Of a stretch of 64,000 nt of DNA, positions 44,771-51,562 are shown one piece after another; position 1 is the first letter of the stretch; each line of letters begins with the position of its first letter. A program made the translations under genes and the position numbers. Below the pieces are notes generated by a model. That model was not told the DNA's origin, ran no database searches, and saw only the letters and a program-made list of their open reading frames with translations. The DNA lies in contig NZ_CP109031.1 in the NCBI RefSeq assembly GCF_036226925.1, positions 6,634,001 through 6,698,000 of the forward strand, given 5' to 3'. This stretch comes from Streptomyces sp. NBC_00659. Lineage in GTDB: Bacteria; Actinomycetota; Actinomycetes; Streptomycetales; Streptomycetaceae.

Positions 44771-45283
44771 TTGGACACGTCAACGCTGATCAACATTGGT
44801 GCAGTGGTGGTGTCGCTCTCGGCTCTCGTCATCTCTTCGTGGCTGGCGAGAAACCAGTTCAGAGCACAGAGGCACGGCAACCACCTCGCTCCGGTTCTTG
44901 AGCTCCTGCGCGAGTTCCGGTCACTCGATTTCCAGCGCAACTACGCGTTCATTCGTGACGAGTTGCCGCATCTGCCGAGCGACCACGGGATCTCAGGTCT
45001 TGATGCAGACGTGCAGCGAAGGGTCTACGACATCGGATACTTCTTCCAGCTCTGGGCCGTCCTGGCCTACCTCGGCATCATGGACGAGCGGTTCGTCAAC
45101 GCCTTGCTGCGCCGCCGCTACCTTGAGATCTGGACTGCTCTGAAGCCGTTTGTCTACAAGGAGCGTGAACTCCTGGGAGTGCCCGACAGCGCCGTCCTGA
45201 GCGTCCTGGAGGACTTCGCGAACCGGCTTGAGGCGGCCTCTGTGGAGAGGCCGCAACTGCTGGCTGGCCGACTTCAGCGTTAG
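44771..45283 (+). CDS. DUF4760-like membrane protein
   Basis: 170 residues from TTG 44771 (GGGAG 7 bases upstream); ATG 44726 is the alternative. One N-terminal membrane helix (LINIGAVVVSLSALVISSWLA), then a cytoplasmic helical part: FRAQRHGNHLAPVLELLREF, SLDFQRNYAFIRDELP. This resembles DUF4760, whose function is unknown. Less GC-rich at third positions than core genes. An accessory gene; orientation and spacing give no operon partner. Confidence 0.65.
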   Translation: MDTSTLINIGAVVVSLSALVISSWLARNQFRAQRHGNHLAPVLELLREFRSLDFQRNYAFIRDELPHLPSDHGISGLDADVQRRVYDIGYFFQLWAVLAYLGIMDERFVNALLRRRYLEIWTALKPFVYKERELLGVPDSAVLSVLEDFANRLEAASVERPQLLAGRLQR

Positions 45284-45351
45284 AGCCGCCATCTCCGCTT
45301 TCGGGCGCACGCGCGTTACAGCGGCCAACACAATGAGCCCCGCGGGCTGAC

Positions 45352-45637
45352 CTACAGAGATCCCGGCTCGCCGTCGGCGACGAACCGCGTCAGGGATTCC
45401 TCCAGCAGTTCCAGAAATTTCCGCAGGCCGTCGGCTACCGGCGGCTACCGTGTCGAGCTCCGGTTCGTCCAGTGATGCCGTCCGCGTCCGATGAACCGAC
45501 CCATCAGGGCCCGCGATGCAGGAGAAGCCACCGCCGTTCGAGCCGATGGCCACCTTCTGATCCGCGCCGACATCGCCGGCGCCGTGCTCCTGGAGTCGCA
45601 GAAGGACGTCACTTGCGTCGCGGCCGGCCGGACTCCA
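45352..45637 (-). pseudogene. Broken SMI1/KNR4 (SUKH)-like gene
   Basis: Minus-strand fragment with the C-terminal half of a SUKH-type protein: DVLLRLQEHGAGDVGADQ, then VAIGSNGGGFSCIAGPDGSV, then DEPELDTV and, after a frame change, ADGLRKFLELLEESLTRF and a TAG stop at 45352. The frame break coincides with a 10-bp tandem duplication (CGGTAGCCGC, about 45434-45455). Removing one copy restores one open frame from DEPELDTVADGLRKF to the stop. Its N-terminal half is cut off where the integrase fragment begins (45638). SUKH proteins are often toxin-immunity factors. Confidence 0.65.
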
Positions 45638-45778
45638 CCCGTCACAGCATCGCTGATCTTCACGGGGCTCATGGGGTTATCGCTGGACCGGAACCGCTTC
45701 GACGACCGTGAACGGCGGCCGGCGCTTCGGGCCGCGGGCGTGGAGACCGGGCGGGACAACGGCATGCACGCGCTGCGG
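45638..45778 (+). pseudogene. Fragment A of a tyrosine integrase gene
   Basis: 141 bp, 134 of them identical to 51192-51332 in the integrase relic (fragment B). Encodes PVTASLIFTGLMGLSLDRNR...GMHALR, part of the catalytic domain up to the HxLR motif, and stops there. The rest of the gene is missing. The reading frame runs on by chance into the next gene. Confidence 0.85.
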
Positions 45779-45782
45779 CAGA

Positions 45783-45800
45783 CCCGTCCGCCTGGACGGG
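45783..45800. repeat. Hairpin at the end of integrase fragment A
   Basis: CCCGTCC-GCCT-GGACGGG, 7-bp perfect stem, 4 bp after the fragment's break. Confidence 0.6.
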
Positions 45801-45838
45801 ACAGCATTGACGGCTGGCGCTTGCGCGATCATGAGCAC

Positions 45839-46045
45839 ATGGAATCGTGGACGATCAAATACTTCTCCCAGGCCAACCCGGAGGGAACCGGGCAGGATGA
45901 CGTGCCTGCGCTGCTCCGTAGAGTCGCAGACTCCATCGAAGACCTTGGCTTGGTCGAGGTTCAGGATTTCGTCATGCATACGGAGATCACCGCGGACGGC
46001 TACCGGCCAAGTCTTACGGTCTACTACCACGACGCCGAAGACTGA
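45839..46045 (+). CDS. Small hypothetical protein
   Basis: 68 residues (MESWTIKYFSQANPEGTGQD to TVYYHDAED). Looks like a compact alpha/beta domain: DDVPALLRRVADSIEDLGLVEV followed by two strands. I do not recognise the family. Start chosen at ATG 45839; the upstream open frame belongs to the integrase fragment. No clear ribosome site. Confidence 0.6.
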   Translation: MESWTIKYFSQANPEGTGQDDVPALLRRVADSIEDLGLVEVQDFVMHTEITADGYRPSLTVYYHDAED

Positions 46046-46088
46046 TCCGGGCTGTACACGGACGCTTTGCACTTGGTCCGCTTCCTTA

Positions 46089-46487
46089 TCAGGTCGGTCG
46101 TGGGTCACCATCGCCAAAGGTCGGGCCTTGCTCTTCCTCGGCCGGCGCACCGCTGACGTTCGCTGTTGTCCGGTGCGGTTCGGGCTTGTTGGTGTCAGCC
46201 AGTGATGTCAGGAGTCGGGTTGCCCGTAGCTTGGGTCCGCCGAGGAACTGAAGCACGCCGCCGAGCACGATGAGAATCATGGCTACGCCCGCGAGGTCCG
46301 AGCCCACCGCATAGGACCATCCGACCAGTCTCGGCAGTCCGTCCAGGACAAATGCGGAACCCATCAGGATGAGGCCCCAACCAGCCTTCCGGGGATCGCT
46401 GCGATCCGCTCCCAGTCGACTGTTCAAAGTCAACGTCCCCACGAACGCCGTCAAGCATCCGCAGGCCAACATGATCAACGAACTCAT
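46089..46487 (-). CDS. Small integral membrane protein
   Basis: 132 residues from ATG 46487, behind a strong GGAGGGG. Three membrane helices (SSLIMLACGCLTAFVGTLTL; GWGLILMGSAFVLDGLPRLV; LAGVAMILIVLGGVLQFLGG) and a hydrophilic, Pro/Thr-rich C-tail with LADTNKPEPHRTT. No family recognised. The frame is open upstream into a tRNA fragment, but that translation is artefact. A relic of its 3' end may exist at 43300-43470. Confidence 0.65.
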   Translation of the reverse strand: MSSLIMLACGCLTAFVGTLTLNSRLGADRSDPRKAGWGLILMGSAFVLDGLPRLVGWSYAVGSDLAGVAMILIVLGGVLQFLGGPKLRATRLLTSLADTNKPEPHRTTANVSGAPAEEEQGPTFGDGDPRPT

Positions 46488-46543
46488 GGCACCCCTCCGC
46501 CGGGAGAGTACCTCGCCGGTGTCGGAGTCTCTGTGGGGCCCGT

Positions 46544-46603
46544 GAACGGTCTTGAAAACCGTCGTGGCGCGAGTCACCGTGGGTTCAAATCCCACACCCA
46601 CCG
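46544..46603 (+). tRNA. tRNA-Ser(TGA) 3' half, partial gene
   Basis: From the anticodon arm (ACGGT-CTTGAAA-ACCGT), variable arm, T-arm GTGGG-TTCAAAT-CCCAC to acceptor strand ACCCACC-G. The 5' half is missing: the upstream sequence gives only 4 of 7 acceptor pairs and no usual D-arm. Integrases of the type found nearby use the 3' end of tRNA genes, so this looks like an attachment-site remnant. Confidence 0.7.
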
Positions 46604-46612
46604 CAGGTGAAC

Positions 46613-46643
46613 GGCCCCTGACCAGGTAAATCGGTCAGGGGCC
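46613..46643 (+). terminator. Terminator after the tRNA-Ser fragment
   Basis: GGCCCCTGACC-(9 nt)-GGTCAGGGGCC, 11-bp perfect stem, 9 bp after the tRNA end. Likely the original terminator of the tRNA gene. Confidence 0.85.
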
Positions 46644-46814
46644 ATGCTCGTGGGCATTGTCCGCCGGTGACCGTGACTCCCTGCTGCTTCCCGACCGAAC
46701 GGGCACAGGAGGGGCACGGGCACAGTCCCAGGTGTACGGAGCCAAACAGGTTACGACTGCCTGATCCGTCCCGCAGTCCCGTGTCCGTCCGCGCGCAACA
46801 GTCGTTCCCTGGGC

Positions 46815-47099
46815 ATGACCAAGATCTTCAGCCGAACCCTCGGAGTCGCGGCCGTCGTCGGCGCCTTCGCCCTTGCCGCTGCCGCCCCCGCGTCGGCCGA
46901 CCCCAACCCCGACCCCGGGGACGACATCAGAGTCAGCCAGACTGCCAGCGGCAACGAAGGTGCCAACAGCGGAAACGACGGGTTGCTCAGCAACCACAAC
47001 AGCGGCAACGGCAACTCTGCCGCCAACAACATCGTCGACCCATCGAACGTTGCCCTCATCAACACGGTGAAGCAGCTCGGAGGCTTCCTGGTGCCCTGA
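46815..47099 (+). CDS. Small secreted Asn/Gly/Ser-rich protein
   Basis: 94 residues. Sec signal peptide TKIFSRTLGVAAVVGAFALA with cleavage at PASA-DP. The mature 66 residues are Asn/Gly/Ser-rich (ASGNEGANSGNDGLLSNHN) and end in a hydrophobic patch (VALINTVKQLGGFLVP). No cysteine, so it is not a typical chaplin; the layout is reminiscent of rodlins or other Streptomyces surface proteins, but I cannot assign it. An IS4-type element has inserted right at its stop codon, leaving the gene intact. Confidence 0.75.
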   Translation: MTKIFSRTLGVAAVVGAFALAAAAPASADPNPDPGDDIRVSQTASGNEGANSGNDGLLSNHNSGNGNSAANNIVDPSNVALINTVKQLGGFLVP

Positions 47100-47107
47100 G
47101 CTAGGCC
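47098..47107. repeat. Target-site duplication, left copy (right copy 48570-48579)
   Basis: GAGCTAGGCC flanks the IS4-type element on both sides. The left copy overlaps the TGA stop of the secreted-protein gene; the right copy overlaps the left tip of the IS5-type element. Confidence 0.9.
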
Positions 47108-48569
47108 CAATGCCGTTGCGTTACGGGCTTGCGGGTTGGGGTCTGGTGATGAGGACGGCTTGAGGTCCGGTTCGGGTCGGCTGTGGCCAGGCACGGTGTT
47201 CAGGTCGTTTGAGGTGGTAGTTGGACATCTTGCGTTTCACGACGCGGGGCTGGCTGCGCAGGCGTCTGACGGGCAGGAGCCGTTCCAGGAGGTCCTGCTC
47301 CAGCATCACCAGTGCCCTGACCAGGAGGTCAGGGGGAAAAACTGCCCGGCGTGACGGTCACGCTGCGCCGGGCGGAGCGCAGGGTTTCGGTGAAGGAGAC
47401 CCGGTCGGGGTCCAGGCCGCGGGTGGCGGCCGTTCTCAGCATGAGTTCCCGCAGAGCGTGGTGGACCAGCAGGTGTGCCCAGATCTGCTGGCGTACACCG
47501 TCGGGTGTTTTGCTGCTGAGGACGACGCGTGGACCGCGCTGATGGGTTTTGATCTCGGCGAACACGGACTCGATCTCCCAGCGTTCGCGGTAGAGCGCGG
47601 CCAGCTGCCGGGCCGGATACCGTCGGGCGTCCAGCAGGGTGGTGACCAGGCGATAGCCGTCGCTCTCGCCCTGACCGGACCGGTCCTTGAGCCGGTAGGC
47701 CAGGACCCGGACCACGACCGGCTCCCGGCGGGCCGGACCGCTGCTTGCTCTGATGTGTGAGAGCCAGGACCCGTCGCGGAACTGCTTGATCACGGGCAGG
47801 ACGCGGTTGGCGGGCACCCGCCACAGCAGGTCGGCGCCGGTGACAGTGAACGCCTGCCACAACAGGACGCCGAGGAACTCGCGATCGGCCAGGACGAGCT
47901 GGCCCGGGCCGGTCGAACGCGGCAAGCGGCTCACCAGGGTGACTTCACCGGTGCGGCAGCCGGCCAGTTCCGCGTCCAGCACCGCATGACTGCCCACCTC
48001 CACCAGAGCAGCCATCCGCACCTGCGGAAATGCGCTCCGGCCCGACCCGCGGCCACTGCCCGGGCGATCGAAGGCAGCCTCGTTGGCTTCGCTGTCCGCG
48101 ACGTCCCAGCAGGTGCCGTCGACGGCCAGCAGCCGCAGGCCCCGCCAGAACGCGCCGGGCGTCGCCTCGGTCGCCATCGGCTTCGCGGTCGTGGCGAACA
48201 GCACCCGCAAGGGTTCGGAGCCCAGCCGCTGCCGGGCCCTGAACAGGGAGGACTTCGCCGGAACACGCCAGTTGCCCAGCAGCCCCAACCCCCGCAAACC
48301 CTCAACGAGGTGGCGCATCACTTCCAGATACGGGGCAGGCGAGAAGAGGGCCAACGCCAGCACGAAATACACCACCAACCGCGCGGGAAGCAGCCGCTGA
48401 CGTTGCTCGGCACGACCGCATGCCGCCACCACCCGATCCACCAACCCTGGCGGATACACCCAGGTCAACAGGCCAAGACCCGATAACTCAGACACGCTCG
48501 CAGCCACCCGAACCACCCCCGGCACCCACTGCCAAGCAGCCTACGCCCACGGCAAAGACAACGGCATTG
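47108..48569 (-). mobile_element. IS4-family insertion sequence, 1462 bp
   Basis: Perfect 11-bp terminal inverted repeats (CAATGCCGTTG at 47108-47118, CAACGGCATTG at 48559-48569) enclose one transposase gene on the minus strand and are flanked by a 10-bp direct repeat. Both ends are intact, so the insertion is structurally complete. Confidence 0.93.
47121..48525 (-). pseudogene. IS4-family transposase with a homopolymer frameshift
   Basis: DDE transposase with the exact IS4 signature Y-(2)-R-(3)-E-(6)-K in YRERWEIESVFAEIK and catalytic aspartates in LLAVDGTCWDVADS and LVLADREFLG. The frame ends early at 47329 (TPGSFSP, then stop), right after a TTTTTCCCCC run. Reading with one base fewer in this run restores PDLLVRALVMLEQDLLERLL and the usual C-terminus KRKMSNYHLKRPEHRAWPQP to 47121. 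So it has a one-base insertion, a sequencing error, or programmed slippage. All catalytic residues lie before the break. Confidence 0.85.
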
Positions 48570-48575
48570 GAGCTA

Positions 48576-49500
48576 GGCCGTGTTTTGAAAGTGGCTCGAT
48601 CCCTCGTCTCGCTTCGTAATGATCTAGGTATGGGGCGAGGGGATCTTTCTGACGAGCAGTGGTCGATGCTGGAGCCGTGGTTGCCGATTGTGATGTTGGG
48701 GCGACTGCCGTTGGGCCGACGGAGGCTAATCGACGGGATCCGGTGGCGGGTGCGAACCGGTGTTCCGTGGCGGGATCTGCCGTCGGAGTACGGTCCGTGG
48801 CAGACGGTCTACGGCCTCTTTCGCCGCTGGCAGCGTGACGGCACCTGGTTCGTCCTGCTGAGCGCGCTGCAAGCCCGGGCGGATGCGGCCGGGCTGATCA
48901 CGTGGGAGGTCAACGTCGACTCCACGATCTGCCGGGCCCATCAACACGCTGCAGGCGCCCGCCGTGACGGTTAGGTCCAGAAGGAACCGCCGGGCGGCGC
49001 ACGCCCTGAGCCTGACGATCACGGCCTGGGCAGGTCCCGCGGCGGCTTCACCACCAAGATTCACCTGGCCTGCGAGCAAGGCCAGCGGCCTCTGGCCCTA
49101 CTGGTCACAGCAGGTCAGCGCGGCGACAGTCCCCAGTTCGCCGCCGTCCTGGACAGGATCCGAGTGCCCCGTATCGGGGTAGGCCGTCCCTGTGTCCGCC
49201 CTCGGCGAGTGCGGGGCGACAAGGCGTATTCGTCCCGAGCCAACCGGGCCTACCTGAGAAAGCGCGGGATCCAGTGCACGGTTCCTGAACCCGCCGACCA
49301 GGCGGGCCACCGCAAGCGCCGCGGGAAGGCGGGCGGGCGGCCTCCCGCCTTCGATCGTGAGGACTACAAGGCTCGGCACGCGGTCGAGTGCGGAATCAAC
49401 CGCCTGAAGCGGAACCGGGCGGTGGCCTGCCGCTTCGACAAACTTGCGGTCCGTTTCGAGGCCACCGTCCTCGTTGCCGCAATCAACGAATGGCTGTGAC
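48576..49500 (+). mobile_element. IS5-family insertion sequence, right end lost
   Basis: Left end GGCCGTGTTTTGAAAGTGG at 48576 is typical of this IS5 subgroup in Streptomyces. The matching right end is not found after the transposase stop (49499); the next bases are unrelated. The end point given is approximate. Confidence 0.75.
48630..49499 (+). pseudogene. IS5-family transposase with in-frame amber codon
   Basis: Starts MGRGDLSDEQWSMLEPWLP (48630). Reads through GIRWRVRTGVPWRDLP and VNVDSTICRAHQH (catalytic D) to a TAG at 48972. The same frame then continues without other stops: [37 protein letters not shown] (second D), [14 protein letters not shown] (E), and INEWL-stop at 49499. Related transposases have Gln (CAG) at this point, so one C-to-T change broke the gene. 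An alternative, two separate proteins, is unlikely because DDE residues are split. Confidence 0.88.
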
Positions 49501-49539
49501 CAGCCGATAGCCGCTGACCGATACAGCCACATCGGGTGC

Positions 49540-50253
49540 TCACCTCTGTGATGCCTCGTAGGCCTCGCGGATGGATGCAGGGACACGTCCACGATCATTT
49601 ACGAGATAGCCGTTGGTCCGTGCCCAGAGGCGTATCGGCTCGTCTTCCAGACAGGGATCGAGCTTACGAGGTCTAGCAGACTTGCCGGGGCCGCTCCAGT
49701 CTCCCGAGGACACCCCTTCCAGCCGGTCCGCCGCCTCTTGGAAGAAAGCGAACAACGAGGCGTACACACCCTCCTCAGGATTGCCTGCGTCAGCCCACGT
49801 TCCGATGGTGCCGTTGAGCGTGTCCAGAAACGTCCCGTATAGGCCGTCGCGCTCCGCGGCAATTGGCACCCACTCACGACGCCAGAACGGATAGTCGGGG
49901 TCTGTGGACGGCTGCATCTCCTCCAAGCCCATCCGGCTGAGGTAGACCCGCTGAATGTCCGTCAGGCCGAGGAGGAGATGACCGCCAGGGATGGCCATCT
50001 CGCACCCCAGCGCCACCAGACACGATTGGCCATCGGGTTGCCTGCCGGCATCGATGTCGTTCGCCAGCAGCCACTGCCACATCTCCCCTGGCAGCTTCAG
50101 ACCCATGCGCAGTTCGGCTTCCCTTATGGCCGCTTGGCTCCCCGGCCCACCGAGCGCAGCAAGAGTTTCAGGGTCGTTGCGTTCAAGCCACGCGGTGACC
50201 CGGCCCCAGGCCTCTCGTACGTCTCCTGCCTCGCGCATCGGAGTTTCGTTCAC
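49540..50253 (-). CDS. SMI1/KNR4 (SUKH) domain fused to Lsr2-type DNA-binding tail
   Basis: 237 residues from GTG 50253 (GGAG 7 bases upstream). Residues ~10-165: SUKH fold, with WGRVTAWLERNDPETLAALG, LPGEMWQWLLANDI and PFWRREWVPIAAERDGLYG. Residues 202-237: EPIRLWARTNGYLVNDRGRV and the following IREAYEAS match the C-terminal DNA-binding domain of Lsr2, including the RGR minor-groove clamp. A basic linker (KSARPRKLDP) joins them. SUKH proteins are often immunity factors or protein-interaction modules; here the target may be directed to AT-rich DNA. It lies beside a broken IS5 element. The frame upstream of 50253 is open but looks non-coding. Confidence 0.85.
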   Translation of the reverse strand: MNETPMREAGDVREAWGRVTAWLERNDPETLAALGGPGSQAAIREAELRMGLKLPGEMWQWLLANDIDAGRQPDGQSCLVALGCEMAIPGGHLLLGLTDIQRVYLSRMGLEEMQPSTDPDYPFWRREWVPIAAERDGLYGTFLDTLNGTIGTWADAGNPEEGVYASLFAFFQEAADRLEGVSSGDWSGPGKSARPRKLDPCLEDEPIRLWARTNGYLVNDRGRVPASIREAYEASQR

Positions 50254-51011
50254 GTGTGATCTCCACCCAGGCAGGATGCGCACATCCGTGGAACACGCCC
50301 ACCCATATCGCTGGCACACAGGGAGCGTTGCCCGGTCTCCCGGACTTTGAAGTTGTCCTCTTGGTGAGGCGACGACCGCTGATGATTCATTGGAGAACCG
50401 TATGCGGGGCCACTGACAGTGACTGACGCGGAACGCGTTTCTCCAGACCATCTACGGCGCACACCTGGCACCCGGAGCACGCCGCCAACTTCTAAAACGC
50501 TCCCTAGGCCACCGGTCTTCTCCCTCTCCGCCGGGTGGGTCGTCCATCTGTACCGGTGGAGTCGCGATTCATGGCGGGCACTCGCCCCGGGGAAAGGTCC
50601 TCGGCCTGAGCCTTCGGGAATGAGGTCGGCGGAACGGCTTTGGGCGGGAGCTGCCATGGAGCGAGTGATCATGGCCCCTTAAGCTTCCGGCGAGTCGGGC
50701 AGTCTGTGGACCTGCCCGTTAAAGCACGACGTTGGGGCCATGATCTTCGAGGCTCGCCCCATGGTGGCTGCCTAAAGCCGTTGAGCCGACCGCCCCGGCC
50801 ACGACGTGTTCTGACCTCGTGCCGCCGGCCAACCCTCTCCAGGGCGCGCGTCGGCGCAGCCCGCGCGGAGCGGAGCCGGGAGCGCGCCCGGCGGAGCGGA
50901 GCGCAGCCGGGGCTTGATGAGGTAGAGAAATTCGTGACCCTGGTCTGCTCCGAGGGTGTGTTCCGTCTCAACTCACGTTTGAGGTTGGGCACCTGCCGAG
51001 GAACGGGAGTG
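50254..51011. other. Non-coding or decayed stretch before the integrase relic
   Basis: 758 bp. Contains a long inverted repeat (50667-50745) and GAGCGGAGC-type short repeats around 50866-50915. Frames are open on both strands but I recognise no protein. Probably the remains of the integrase N-terminus and other element DNA. Confidence 0.5.
50667..50745. repeat. Nested inverted repeats, 12-bp outer and 7-bp inner
   Basis: Outer GATCATGGCCCC (50667) / GGGGCCATGATC (50734), perfect, 55 bp apart. Inner CGGGCAG (50696) / CTGCCCG (50712), loop 9. Could be transposon ends, a resolution/attachment structure, or a cruciform. Confidence 0.75.
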
Positions 51012-51542
51012 GTGCACGTCGTACGGCAGGTCAAGTTGCTGCGGCTGCATCGCCCGGTGTTCGCCCCGCCGAAGGGCGGCAAGGAACGTGACGTGCCTCT
51101 GCCGGAGTCTGTTGGCTTCGCGCTGGCCAAGCACCTCAAGCGGTACCCGGCAGTCAGGATCACGCTGCCGTGGAAGACCTTGGACGGTCCGCCCGTCACG
51201 GCATCGCTGATCTTCACGGGGTCCATGGGGCTATCGCTGGACCGGAATCGCTTCGGCGACCGTGAATGGCGGCCGGCGCTTCGGGCCGCGGGCGTGGAGA
51301 CCGGGCGGGACAACGGCATGCACGCGCTGCGGCGCTTCTACGCCTCGGTGCTGATGGACGCGGGGGAGAGCGTCAAGGCTGTCAGTGAGTACCTGGGGCA
51401 CCATGACCCCGGCTTCATGCTGCGGACGTGTACGCACCTGATGCCGTCGAGCGGGAAACGGACTCGGGCCGCCGTGGATGGCGTCTTCACGGATGAAGAT
51501 TCCATTCACGACGGCCCGGACACGGCCCAGGAGGGCGCTTAG
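51012..51542 (+). pseudogene. Tyrosine integrase relic lacking N-terminus and catalytic Tyr (fragment B)
   Basis: About 176 residues of a phage-type integrase: VHVVRQVKLLRLHRPVFAPP, PKGGKERDVPLP, the HxLRR motif GMHALRRFYASVLMDAG, then YLGHHDPGFMLRTCTHLMP. Active relatives have Tyr where this has Cys (TGT at 51429-51431; TAT/TAC expected), so the nucleophile is lost. The first catalytic Arg region and the N-terminal domains are missing. A 141-bp part is duplicated at 45638. It ends by the CAP gene. Confidence 0.88.
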
Positions 51543-51562
51543 CTCTCTGACCTGCGGTTAGT

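Noticed and set aside
45491..45838. 184-residue fused protein running from 45491 to 46045
   Set aside because: The first part is antisense to the SUKH relic and the middle is integrase fragment A; only the part from 45839 looks like a gene.
46488..46601. N-terminal extension MGVGFEPTVTRATTVF for the membrane protein
   Set aside because: It is the antisense translation of the tRNA-Ser fragment, a well-known artefact; the strong ribosome site at ATG 46487 decides the start.
46519..46603. Complete tRNA-Ser starting at GGTGTCG
   Set aside because: Only 4 of 7 acceptor pairs form and the D-arm is not recognisable.
50419..50682. 87-residue plus-strand frame
   Set aside because: Low-complexity translation, no ribosome site, no family; its end runs into the inverted repeat at 50667.
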